Origin: Mollicutes bacterium
GTDB lineage: Bacteria; Bacillota_I; Bacilli_A; Izemoplasmatales; Izemoplasmataceae
Direction of reading: 5' to 3'
DNA length: 7,375 nt
Assembly (NCBI GenBank): GCA_003551405.1
Contig: PUMO01000173.1
Coordinates: 1 to 7,375, forward strand
In this document: positions 1 to 6,547 of the stretch, piece after piece
Position numbering within the stretch: position 1 is the stretch's first letter
Layout: the number at the start of each line of letters is the position of its first letter
Program-made: the position numbers and the translations under genes
The notes under the pieces: model-generated
Databases searched by the model: none
Told to the model about the DNA's origin: nothing
Seen by the model: only the letters and a program-made list of their open reading frames with translations

Positions 1-2363
1 GAGGCATTTTTATTATCATCCATAAAATCATAAGGACTATGGGTCCCTAAAGGTTCACCAAGTGTATCAAATGCAGACAATGGATCATCAATACGCACCC
101 TTGACGCATCATGTGACTTGGGCGGTGTTTCCAAATTCTTGAGTTTTCCTTCAATGATATCCGCACGGCTCTTTTTGCCTGTGAGTTTATCCTTAAGGCC
201 ACTGACGCGTGTGTCTTCTGTGCGTTTCACCGCATGATCAAGCCAATCAATATCGCCAGCAATCACAAGCACATCCTCACTGCGTGTAATGGCGGTATAT
301 ATCAGTTTGCGTTTGAGCATGATGGCGAACCGTTTGAATATCGGCACAATGACCACTTTATATTCACTGCCCTGAGATTTGTGTACACTCATCGCATACG
401 CTAAATTGAGCTGGTCAAGCTCACTTTTTTTATAAACCACTTCTTTGCCGTCAAAATCCACTACGACCATCTCACTACTATCAATGGAAACAACCCTGCC
501 TTGATCACCGTTCATGACACCATCTTCAAGCCGGTTTTGAAGCTGAAGCACTTTATCATGAACCTTAAAGCGCTTATTCCCATAATCGATGGATTTGCTT
601 GTTTGATGATTATAGGTTTCTTGAAGAAACCGGTTGGTCGCATCAATGCCCACAGATCCCTTATACATCGGGATAAGGACTTGAATGTCATCAAACAGCG
701 AATAGCCCTGATTCATGTAGTAATCAATCATATCCTTGAGTCTTGCGTGAAACCGTGTTTCACTCAACCGCATGATTACGCGGTCAGGGTATGGACTTGT
801 TAAATCTTCAGGCAAGGTGCCCTCTCGGATATGGCGAGCCAGATGAATAATGTTTGACTGCTCTGCTTGACGGTGGACATCTTCTAAATGAATCGTAGGC
901 ACAACGTTTGAATCAATCAAATCTTTCAATACTTGACCGGGACCCACACTTGGAAGTTGGGCGTCATCACCCACTAAAACAATTTTACCTTCCTCAGGAA
1001 TGGCGGAAAAAAGCTGGGCCGCAAGCGCGGTATCAAGCATGCTTGTCTCATCAATGATAAATAGCGTGCCTGTGGCTAAATTGTTGGGCCCATGTTCAAA
1101 TTGACCATCATACCCATACCCCAAAAAGCGATGAATGGTTTTTGCAGGATGATTGGTGGTCTCTTCCATGCGTTTGGCTGCGCGGCCCGTAGGCGCAATC
1201 AGATGAATATCACCTGATTTTACGCCGCCTTCAGCCTTTTGTAAATTTTTATATACATGAAGCAATCCCTTAATAATGGTTGTTTTCCCTGTTCCAGGAC
1301 CCCCTGTGATGATTAACAGGGCATGTTTAAACACATCGCGGATGGCCTGACGTTGCTTGGCGGTATACACAATGCCTTCTTTGGACTCAAAAGACTGAAT
1401 CGTTTTAAGTACCTGAGCCTGATCTGTCATAGACGCTTTGGCAGCTTTTGTTTTTAAACTTTTCGCAATCGTCATTTCCTGACGTGCCATGATCGGTGTG
1501 GTCACGTATCCGTTTTCAATCAAAAGTTTCTCGTCATCAAGCATCTGTTGGAACATGACTTCAAGCGATGACGCGTCAATCAGATGTTTGGATTTATTAA
1601 ATTGTTCCTGGCATAAATCAAAGAAATGTTCACGCTTGATGTGCGTGTGGCCTTTCGCATAAACAACATAATTGAATAAATAAAGTATCATCGCACGCAA
1701 GCGCTTGGGGTCATCATCTTCAAAGCCAAGTTTTTTTGCGATAATATCCGCACGCTCAAAACCAATGCCTTCGACAGCCTCAATTAAATGATAGGGATTA
1801 TCCTCAACCACTTTGAGGGTATCTTGCGCAAACGTATCCATCAGTTTTTTGGCAAGCTTGGGTGAGACCTCATATTCATAAAGCTTGATCAATGTCTGTT
1901 CAGAGGATTTATGCATTTCAAGGCCTTCACTCAAGGTCTTTTTATGTTTTTTTGAAATGCCTTGAACGCGGTCTAACACATCGGGATTCTTGGTGATTTG
2001 GTCGATGGCATCCACACCGAGTGTGTCGACAATGCGCTCAGCGGTTTTTTCACCCACACCACTGAAAAGGTCGCTCGCCAAATAATCTTTTACCCCTTCA
2101 GCGGTCGCATTTTTAAGCACTTCCACTTGTTTAAAGTTAAACTGTTCACCGTATTTTGGATGATGTTCAAACTGACCATAAAAGCGGTATGCTTCCCCTT
2201 TTTTAGGGTCCGGCAAATAGCCTTTAAGTGTATGCACTTCATCTTTAACATCAAAAAGGGTGGGCGCAGTTGATGCCTCGTCCACCATGACTTTCAGTAT
2301 GGCAAATGCGTTATCATCATTATAAAATGTAATGGTTTTAATGGTTCCTTCAATATAATCCAT
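1..2363 (-). CDS. recD2: RecD2 (YrrC-type) SF1B DNA helicase, C-terminus cut by window edge
   Basis: ATP-dependent 5'-3' DNA helicase of the RecD2 family, which works without RecBC in DNA repair and replication-fork maintenance in the cytoplasm. The open frame gives 787 complete codons with no stop before the edge. Helix-hairpin-helix-like segments lie near residues 100-115, 130-148 and 193-214, as expected for the RecD2 N-terminal region. Helicase motifs follow in order: Walker A GGPGTGKTT at 354-362, motif Ia APTGRAAKRM at 390-399, Walker B with DE at 438-439, motif III GDDAQLPSVGPG at 465-476, HRQA at 497-500, motif V with SVHKSQGSE at 659-667, and motif VI YTAITR at 689-694. No key residue is missing. 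SPYDFM near residue 775-780 resembles the usual C-terminal end of the family, so probably only a few residues are lost. The start is set by GAGGTGG four bases upstream of ATG. It is a separate transcription unit behind the pepP terminator. Family assignment is very secure; the cellular role is inferred from the family. Confidence 0.96.
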   Translation of the reverse strand, partial: MDYIEGTIKTITFYNDDNAFAILKVMVDEASTAPTLFDVKDEVHTLKGYLPDPKKGEAYRFYGQFEHHPKYGEQFNFKQVEVLKNATAEGVKDYLASDLFSGVGEKTAERIVDTLGVDAIDQITKNPDVLDRVQGISKKHKKTLSEGLEMHKSSEQTLIKLYEYEVSPKLAKKLMDTFAQDTLKVVEDNPYHLIEAVEGIGFERADIIAKKLGFEDDDPKRLRAMILYLFNYVVYAKGHTHIKREHFFDLCQEQFNKSKHLIDASSLEVMFQQMLDDEKLLIENGYVTTPIMARQEMTIAKSLKTKAAKASMTDQAQVLKTIQSFESKEGIVYTAKQRQAIRDVFKHALLIITGGPGTGKTTIIKGLLHVYKNLQKAEGGVKSGDIHLIAPTGRAAKRMEETTNHPAKTIHRFLGYGYDGQFEHGPNNLATGTLFIIDETSMLDTALAAQLFSAIPEEGKIVLVGDDAQLPSVGPGQVLKDLIDSNVVPTIHLEDVHRQAEQSNIIHLARHIREGTLPEDLTSPYPDRVIMRLSETRFHARLKDMIDYYMNQGYSLFDDIQVLIPMYKGSVGIDATNRFLQETYNHQTSKSIDYGNKRFKVHDKVLQLQNRLEDGVMNGDQGRVVSIDSSEMVVVDFDGKEVVYKKSELDQLNLAYAMSVHKSQGSEYKVVIVPIFKRFAIMLKRKLIYTAITRSEDVLVIAGDIDWLDHAVKRTEDTRVSGLKDKLTGKKSRADIIEGKLKNLETPPKSHDASRVRIDDPLSAFDTLGEPLGTHSPYDFMDDNKNA

Positions 2364-2381
2364 GATGCCACCTCAAGGGTT

Positions 2382-2390
2382 ATTATAGCA
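2382..2390 (-). promoter_or_regulatory. TG-extended -10 promoter of recD2
   Basis: On the minus strand the sequence TGCTATAAT is a perfect -10 hexamer with the TG extension. No good -35 is visible at 16-18 bases; TGAATT at a 17-base spacing is the best and is poor. The expected transcription start, about seven bases downstream, falls at the edge of the ribosome binding site, giving a leader of only about 12 bases. It lies between the pepP terminator and recD2, which supports independent transcription. Confidence 0.6.
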
Positions 2391-2412
2391 TAGGGCGCGT
2401 TGATAATTCATT

Positions 2413-2456
2413 AAAAAACGCACCCTTTACACTACTTTAGCGCTTAGGGTGCGTTT
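2413..2456 (-). terminator. Rho-independent terminator after pepP
   Basis: An 11-bp perfect stem (2416-2426 with 2446-2456, AAACGCACCCT and its complement) with a 19-base loop is followed on the minus strand by a run of six T (2418-2413, partly inside the stem). It starts five bases after the pepP stop. The loop contains a small self-complementary AGCGCT, which may fold further. It separates the nitrilase-pepP unit from recD2. Confidence 0.85.
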
Positions 2457-2460
2457 AAGA

Positions 2461-3717
2461 TTACTTAATCATCGCTTCAATGTCTTTGACCTCTTTTGGG
2501 ATATCTTCACTTAAGTTTTCGTAACCATTGTTTGTCACTAAAATATCGTCCTCAATGCGAACACCTATGCCTTCATCTTTAATGTATAGACCCGGTTCAA
2601 TGGTAAGCACCATCCCCGGTTGAAGCGCTTCACTGTAGTGTCCAACGTCATGAGTATCAAGGCCCATGAAGTGACCGATTGAATGATAATAATACTGCGT
2701 AATTTCACTTTCATCATCAATAAGACCAATGGCCTTGGCTTCTTTTGCGAGCATGGATTTTGAAAAGTCATTCAAATGTTTCCATGTGATACCGGGGCGC
2801 ACTTCTTCAATGGTAGCCTTGTTGACTTTTAAAACAATTTCATAAATCTGTTTTTGGCGTTTGGAATACGTACCACTGATCGGATATGTCCGAGAAATGT
2901 CTGAAGCATACGCACCATGAAGCGCACCGAGATCAAAAAGAATCATGTCGTTTTTATCAAGTGTGTCTGCATTGTCAGTATAATGGAGCACCGCAGCATT
3001 TTCACCACTTGCCGCGATAGTATCAAAGGCCGTGCCACTGGCACCGCTCAGTAAAATCGCATGCAGAAAATCCGCATAGAGGTCGTGTTCCTTTTCACGT
3101 TTGTTTATATTAGCTAAAATGGCCTCAAGACCTTTTTTGGTATGGCTAATCGCGGTTTTAATTGCTTCAATTTCACTGTCGCTTTTAAACATCCGTAAAT
3201 AAGAGAGATGTTCGTTAATCGCTTTGATTGAAAGCTCTGGGTAGTTATCAATCAAATATGACGCACGTTTTAATGCGTGTGGTTTGGTATGGGCGTTTTG
3301 ATGATAAAGATCCAAATAAAGGGTTTTGGGAGGGCGGCCCATGGGGGAGCGCGCATAATTCATCATTTGGTTAAAAAGCTTATCGAAGGACTCCAGGTAA
3401 TGAATATTGTCAGGGTGGATTCCGCTGGCTTCACTGGCTTCTTCTTTTGTCATGTTGGCGCCTTCCCATTTGATAATATGGTCCGTGTTTTTTTCAATGA
3501 AAAGGAGTGTCTTATTCGCTTTTTGACCTTTTAAAAGCATGAGAATCTTGTTTTCTTCCGCAATACCGGTCAAATAATAAAAATTGCGTTGCGGGGTATA
3601 AGGATAATTTTGATCGAGCGATTTGTGCGGCGCACTGCCTGAATAAAGAATGGCAATGGCATCATCCTCCATTCGCGCGAGTGTGTTTTCCCTTGCATGA
3701 ATGGCATGGGTTTTCAT
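2461..3717 (-). CDS. pepP: Xaa-Pro aminopeptidase (M24B, aminopeptidase P)
   Basis: Cytoplasmic dinuclear-metal aminopeptidase that removes the N-terminal residue from peptides with proline in second position. The 418-residue product has an aminopeptidase P N-terminal domain (about 1-130, with the typical YPYTPQRNFYYLTG stretch) and a C-terminal creatinase-fold catalytic domain. All five expected metal ligands are visible: D262 (FDLG), D273 (SDISRT), H349 (GHFMGLDTHDVG), E374 (IEPG) and E389 (RIEDD). Length and the N-terminal domain fit the long PepP type better than the short PepQ/YqhT type of about 350 residues. The ATG at 3717 is preferred over an in-frame TTG two codons upstream, because AGGTGA lies six bases before the ATG but would touch the TTG. 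It is the second gene of a unit with the nitrilase-family gene, separated by only six bases, and is closed by its own terminator. The family is secure; peptide specificity is inferred from it. Confidence 0.95.
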   Translation of the reverse strand: MKTHAIHARENTLARMEDDAIAILYSGSAPHKSLDQNYPYTPQRNFYYLTGIAEENKILMLLKGQKANKTLLFIEKNTDHIIKWEGANMTKEEASEASGIHPDNIHYLESFDKLFNQMMNYARSPMGRPPKTLYLDLYHQNAHTKPHALKRASYLIDNYPELSIKAINEHLSYLRMFKSDSEIEAIKTAISHTKKGLEAILANINKREKEHDLYADFLHAILLSGASGTAFDTIAASGENAAVLHYTDNADTLDKNDMILFDLGALHGAYASDISRTYPISGTYSKRQKQIYEIVLKVNKATIEEVRPGITWKHLNDFSKSMLAKEAKAIGLIDDESEITQYYYHSIGHFMGLDTHDVGHYSEALQPGMVLTIEPGLYIKDEGIGVRIEDDILVTNNGYENLSEDIPKEVKDIEAMIK

Positions 3718-3723
3718 TATCAA

Positions 3724-3729
3724 TCACCT
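3724..3729 (-). promoter_or_regulatory. pepP ribosome binding site overlapping the nitrilase stop codon
   Basis: Minus-strand AGGTGA serves as Shine-Dalgarno for pepP, six bases before its ATG, and its TGA is the stop codon of the upstream nitrilase gene (final codons AGT AGG TGA). Ribosomes ending the first gene therefore sit on the initiation site of the second, which suggests translational coupling. The spacing is also what decides the pepP start. Confidence 0.75.
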
Positions 3730-4530
3730 ACTATTAAAGTTTTGTTGTTTCATTATAACATGTTGAATACGTTTATAATCATCTTTCATGTTTTCACGGA
3801 TGAGACTGCGTCTTTCATGTGGTGCGGGCAAATCAAGGGTGATGCCCTCGGCGCACGCATCGCTTTTGGCTTCACGCATGATGTTGCCATGGGAATCAAT
3901 GATGCGGCTTCGCCCTAAAAACCTTTCATTTTGACGTTGAACAAGTTCATACCCGCACCGGTTTGCAAGCACAACGGGGGTAGCCGTTTCAATCGCCCGG
4001 GTACGAAGCACATCCAAACTGTAATCACCGCCAAAATTGGCAGGCACCAGCAATGCCTGTGCGCCCTGCGCTTTAAGCGCCTCACTCACCGGCGCATACC
4101 ATGCATCCATACAAATCATTACGCCCATAGTGACGCCTTTATATTTAAAAACGTTTAAAGCATTTCCCGGTGTAAACACCGTTTCATTGTCCGTTAGGGC
4201 GAGTTTATCGTGGTGATGCACCACCCCATCTTCTGTGATGACAAAGGCACGGTTAAAAATGGAATCTCCTTCATGGTGCGCACCACCCACAACAAAAAAA
4301 GCGTCCTTGACACGCGCCAAGTTCATAAACGCATCAACCATCCATGCATTAAACGCCTCTGATGCATATGGTTTTATAGCATCACGGCTTTCAAAATAAT
4401 AACCACTTAAAGCAAGTTCCGGCAAAACAAACCCATCCGCTTCAACACTTTCAATGCGTTTTTTAACGGTTTCCAAATTAACACTGGGTTGATCTTTAAG
4501 CACGTCATATTGAACATACGCTAGTCGCAT
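3724..4530 (-). CDS. Carbon-nitrogen hydrolase (nitrilase superfamily)
   Basis: Cytoplasmic hydrolase of the nitrilase/amidase superfamily, which splits non-peptide C-N bonds through a covalent cysteine intermediate. The 268-residue protein is one complete domain of normal length. The catalytic triad is visible: E38 in LPELALSGY, K109 in HHDKLAL, and C140 in GVMICMDAW; the second conserved glutamate is probably E116. LVPANFGG at 161-168 and FLGRSRIIDSHG at 204-215 are also typical. The start at ATG 4530 follows AGAGGTGAGG very closely. No residue tells me the substrate: omega-amidase, N-carbamoyl-amide hydrolase or deaminated-glutathione amidase types are all possible. It is the first gene of a unit with pepP, so a role in salvaging amides or peptide breakdown products is conceivable, but that is inference from position only. 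The family is very secure; the function within it is open. Confidence 0.92.
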   Translation of the reverse strand: MRLAYVQYDVLKDQPSVNLETVKKRIESVEADGFVLPELALSGYYFESRDAIKPYASEAFNAWMVDAFMNLARVKDAFFVVGGAHHEGDSIFNRAFVITEDGVVHHHDKLALTDNETVFTPGNALNVFKYKGVTMGVMICMDAWYAPVSEALKAQGAQALLVPANFGGDYSLDVLRTRAIETATPVVLANRCGYELVQRQNERFLGRSRIIDSHGNIMREAKSDACAEGITLDLPAPHERRSLIRENMKDDYKRIQHVIMKQQNFNSR

Positions 4531-4547
4531 CGCCTCACCTCTTCATC

Positions 4548-4575
4548 ATTATAACAAAGAAATGCCTAAAGGCAA
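4548..4575 (-). promoter_or_regulatory. Promoter of the nitrilase-pepP unit
   Basis: Minus-strand TATAAT at 4548-4553 is preceded by TG plus one base (TGTTATAAT), an extended -10. TTGCCT at 4570-4575 fits a -35 with a 16-base spacer. The predicted start near 4541 falls inside the Shine-Dalgarno region, so the leader would be about 11 bases. The promoter sits just downstream of the gap terminator, as expected for a separate unit. Confidence 0.65.
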
Positions 4576-4582
4576 TTTGCAC

Positions 4583-4618
4583 AAAAAAAAAAGCACCTGG
4601 TAGTTTCCACCAGGTGCT
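4583..4618 (-). terminator. Strong Rho-independent terminator of gap
   Basis: A perfect 10-bp stem (AGCACCTGGT at 4592-4601 with ACCAGGTGCT at 4609-4618) closes a seven-base loop. On the minus strand it is followed by about ten T (4592-4583). It begins nine bases after the gap stop codon. This is the strongest terminator in the window, fitting a highly expressed gene. Confidence 0.95.
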
Positions 4619-4627
4619 AAAGTTAAA

Positions 4628-5641
4628 TTAAATTTGAGATGCAAGCACTTGCATGCTTCGAACCATTTGTGCAACATAGCTCATTTCGTTATCGTACCAA
4701 GCAAGGACTTTGACAAGTTTCTTACCGTCAACTTCCATGACTTTAGTCATTTGTGCATCGAAGAGTGAACCATAGCTCATGCCAATGGTATCACTGGAAA
4801 CGATTGGGTCCTCTGTGTAACCAAGCGTTTCATTGGCAGCTTCTTTCATTGCTTTGTTGATAGCCTCAGCGCTTACGCTTTGGTCTTCAAGCTCCACCAC
4901 AAGATCAACCACTGAGCCTGTAACCGTTGGAACGCGAAGGGCAATGCCGTCCAAGCGACCATTTAAGCTAGGAAGCACTTTCCCCACTGCTGCCGCAGCA
5001 CCGGTACCGGTTGGTACAATGTTTTCAGCCGCGGCACGGCCACGACGTGCATGAATACCTTTTGCATGTGGGCCATCAAGCGTGGCTTGGTCGTTGGTGT
5101 AAGCATGGGCTGTTGTCATGTAGCCTTTAACAACACCGAATTTGTCATTAAGGACTTTCGCAACAGGTGCCAAGCAGTTTGTTGTACACGATGCACCGCT
5201 AACAACTTGTTCGCTGCCATCAAGGACATCGTGGTTAACGTTGTAGACAACGGTTTTGATGTCGCCTTTGGCTGGTGCTGAAACCATTACCTTTTTCGCA
5301 CCGGCCTCCACGTGTTTCATGGCACCATCTTTTGAAGTGAAGATACCAGTACATTCAAGGACAACGTCCACTTCATGCTTGCCCCAGGGTAGGTTGGATG
5401 GATCTTTTTCTGCATACACATTGATTTCTTTGCCATCCACAACAATCGCACCGTCTTTGTGTGAGATTGCGTTTTCTTTAAAACGCCCTTGGGCTGTGTC
5501 ATATTTTAGCAAATACGCTAAAGACTCTGAATCTGTCAAATCATTAATGGCAACAACTTCAACGTCTGGGTCTTCAGCAATGAATCTGAATGCCAAGCGT
5601 CCAATACGTCCAAAACCATTAATCGCTACTTTTACTGACAT
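4628..5641 (-). CDS. gap: Glyceraldehyde-3-phosphate dehydrogenase (NAD-type)
   Basis: Glycolytic enzyme that oxidises and phosphorylates glyceraldehyde 3-phosphate to 1,3-bisphosphoglycerate, acting as a cytoplasmic tetramer. The 337-residue length is normal. The Rossmann motif NGFGRIGR is at 8-15, D34 marks NAD preference, the catalytic C152 lies in SGASCTTNC, and H179 is in TTAHAYTNDQ. The phosphate-site T213-G214 and R236 (RVPT) are kept. The S-loop region is slightly unusual: GPHAKGIHARRGRAAAEN carries one or more extra residues relative to the short LPHKDLRRARA form of Bacillus, and TGTGAAAAVG replaces the common TSTGAAKAVG. The start follows GAGGAGG eight bases upstream. It has its own strong promoter and terminator and stands alone, without pgk or tpi beside it in the window. 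Identity is essentially certain; cofactor preference is inferred from D34. Confidence 0.98.
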   Translation of the reverse strand: MSVKVAINGFGRIGRLAFRFIAEDPDVEVVAINDLTDSESLAYLLKYDTAQGRFKENAISHKDGAIVVDGKEINVYAEKDPSNLPWGKHEVDVVLECTGIFTSKDGAMKHVEAGAKKVMVSAPAKGDIKTVVYNVNHDVLDGSEQVVSGASCTTNCLAPVAKVLNDKFGVVKGYMTTAHAYTNDQATLDGPHAKGIHARRGRAAAENIVPTGTGAAAAVGKVLPSLNGRLDGIALRVPTVTGSVVDLVVELEDQSVSAEAINKAMKEAANETLGYTEDPIVSSDTIGMSYGSLFDAQMTKVMEVDGKKLVKVLAWYDNEMSYVAQMVRSMQVLASQI

Positions 5642-5679
5642 ATAAAATGCCTCCTCATAGTTTGATTTATTCCATACTC

Positions 5680-5708
5680 ATTATAGACAATATAAAGCTA
5701 TATTACAA
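5680..5708 (-). promoter_or_regulatory. Sigma-A-type promoter of gap
   Basis: On the minus strand TTGTAA (5703-5708) and TATAAT (5680-5685) are separated by exactly 17 bases. The expected start near 5673 gives a leader of about 32 bases with a strong GAGGAGG site. This is the closest match to a full -35/-10 consensus in the window, in keeping with high expression of gap. Confidence 0.8.
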
Positions 5709-5746
5709 GTAATCAGACGGGGTTAAAAGCGTTTTCAAATTGTTCA

Positions 5747-5770
5747 TTTTTCCCACAATAGCGGGAAAAA
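5747..5770. repeat. Inverted repeat between the small membrane gene and gap
   Basis: On the minus strand TTTTTCCCGC and GTGGGAAAAA can form a 10-bp stem with one G-U pair and a four-base TATT loop. The T-run lies on the 5' side and the A-run on the 3' side, the opposite of a normal terminator, so it is not called as one. It lies within 5709-5805, where I see no gene. It may be an RNA processing or stability hairpin, a protein site, or a degraded terminator. Confidence 0.4.
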
Positions 5771-5805
5771 CATGGTTCAAAGACTTGGCAGAACTTGTCT
5801 GACAC

Positions 5806-5952
5806 TTAAACCAAGCGCCCGAGCATTTTTTCAGTTTCCTCACCGTTTTGTGCAAGGTCACTGGCAAGCGGCAAGGCAAATCCAATAATTAGAATTAATA
5901 AAATAATCGCAATAATTACCGCAGGATAATATTTTTTGATAAAATCTTTCAT
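5806..5952 (-). CDS. Small single-span membrane protein, unknown function
   Basis: I do not recognise this 48-residue product. It has a short basic N-terminus (K2, K6, K7), one strongly hydrophobic span at about residues 10-29 (rich in I, L, V and A), and a polar acidic C-terminus with D32, E38, E39 and E41. The charge pattern predicts N-terminus inside and C-terminus outside; an uncleaved anchor is more likely than a signal peptide, though ALPLAS could be examined as a weak cleavage site. The start at ATG 5952 is supported by AGGA nine bases upstream; the reading frame stays open to 6012, but that would run back through the spx terminator. It follows spx by about 50 bases across that terminator, with no obvious promoter of its own, so its transcription may depend on read-through. 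The composition makes a real gene likely; no function can be given. Confidence 0.65.
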   Translation of the reverse strand: MKDFIKKYYPAVIIAIILLILIIGFALPLASDLAQNGEETEKMLGRLV

Positions 5953-5965
5953 ATGATCACGTCCT

Positions 5966-6000
5966 AAAAATAAAACTCCGAGACAGATGTCCCGGAGTTT
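5966..6000 (-). terminator. Rho-independent terminator of spx
   Basis: On the minus strand AAACTCCGGGAC and GTCTCGGAGTTT pair over 12 positions (one G-U) around a four-base loop (5985-5988), followed by TTTTATTTTT. It begins five bases after the spx stop. The T-tract ends directly at the AGGA ribosome binding site of the small membrane protein gene, so the same site stands between spx and that gene. Confidence 0.88.
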
Positions 6001-6005
6001 ATTGA

Positions 6006-6473
6006 TTAACACGGTGCTTTTTTCTTATTTTCCCTAAGTTCTTCAAAGTAGGTTTCAAGTGCGTTTAGATAATCGCAATCTTCCCCTTTGTCACACGTAG
6101 TGCACATGATAATTTCACGGAGACGCTTGGGGATAAAGGTACGAATCTCATCTTCGTTGTATCCGACTTGCATTTTATTGTCTTCTAATATGATGGGTCG
6201 ACGCAAGACACTGGGATTCTCAATGATGAAATCAGTCAGCTCGCTTAAAGACATCTCATCAAGATTCAAGTCATGATCCTGAAAGACTTTAGAGCGCGTA
6301 GAGATAATATCCTCAAACCCGTTTTCCGTGTTTTTAAGCATGCTCATAATATCGTCACGCGTCAATTTAACATTAAAGATGTTCTTTTCGCGGTACGAGA
6401 TTCTGTGTTCATCAAACCATTTCTTAGCTTTACGGCATGATGAGCAACTCGGTGTTGTGTACATTTGAATCAT
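6006..6473 (-). CDS. spx: Spx-family redox regulator with extended cysteine-containing C-terminus
   Basis: Spx binds the alpha C-terminal domain of RNA polymerase and redirects transcription under disulfide stress. The 155-residue protein has the ArsC-like fold and the redox switch CSSC (C10, C13) near the N-terminus. G52, needed for the polymerase contact in B. subtilis Spx, is present in ENGFED. IISTRSKVFQ at 56-65, LRRPII at 90-95 and QVGYNEDEIRTF at 102-113 are near-identical to the Bacillus protein, which separates it from true arsenate reductases. It is about 24 residues longer than the 131-residue B. subtilis Spx: the tail adds C124, C127, C133 and a final C155 (CTTCDKGEDC, then a Lys-rich end in APC). 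The start at ATG 6473 has AGGAGGT nine bases upstream. It is transcribed divergently from pepF and ends at its own terminator. Spx identity is very secure; the role of the tail is unknown. Confidence 0.95.
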   Translation of the reverse strand: MIQMYTTPSCSSCRKAKKWFDEHRISYREKNIFNVKLTRDDIMSMLKNTENGFEDIISTRSKVFQDHDLNLDEMSLSELTDFIIENPSVLRRPIILEDNKMQVGYNEDEIRTFIPKRLREIIMCTTCDKGEDCDYLNALETYFEELRENKKKAPC

Positions 6474-6518
6474 AGGATGTCGACCTCCTTTTTAAGACCA
6501 CTCTTTAAAGGTAATTTT

Positions 6519-6547
6519 ATAATAACAACATTAACCTTGTGATACAA
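6519..6547 (-). promoter_or_regulatory. Promoter of spx
   Basis: On the minus strand TTGTAT (6542-6547) and TATTAT (6519-6524) are 17 bases apart, and TGT precedes the -10, giving an extended form. The start near 6512 would leave a leader of about 38 bases. The -35 lies inside an inverted repeat (6531-6552), which suggests repressor control. Confidence 0.6.

Noticed and set aside
501..803. 100-codon plus-strand open frame
   Set aside because: It lies wholly antisense to the helicase core of recD2, has no ribosome binding site and no recognisable sequence.
3718..3723. TTG two codons upstream as the start of pepP
   Set aside because: The Shine-Dalgarno would touch the TTG with no spacing; the ATG at 3717 has a normal six-base spacing.
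4833..5645. Several plus-strand open frames antisense to gap
   Set aside because: They are low-complexity shadows of the conserved gap coding sequence with no initiation signals.
5703..5885. 60-codon minus-strand open frame overlapping the small membrane protein gene
   Set aside because: It is out of frame with a much more plausible hydrophobic protein, has no convincing ribosome binding site, and its sequence shows no domain-like pattern.
5953..6012. Upstream start extending the small membrane protein to 68 residues
   Set aside because: The extension would translate the spx terminator hairpin and overlap the end of spx, whereas the internal ATG has a ribosome binding site.
6006..6473. Arsenate reductase (ArsC) instead of Spx
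   Set aside because: The CxxC redox motif, G52, the RSKVFQ and GYNEDEIR segments match Spx closely, and ArsC-type enzymes lack this combination.
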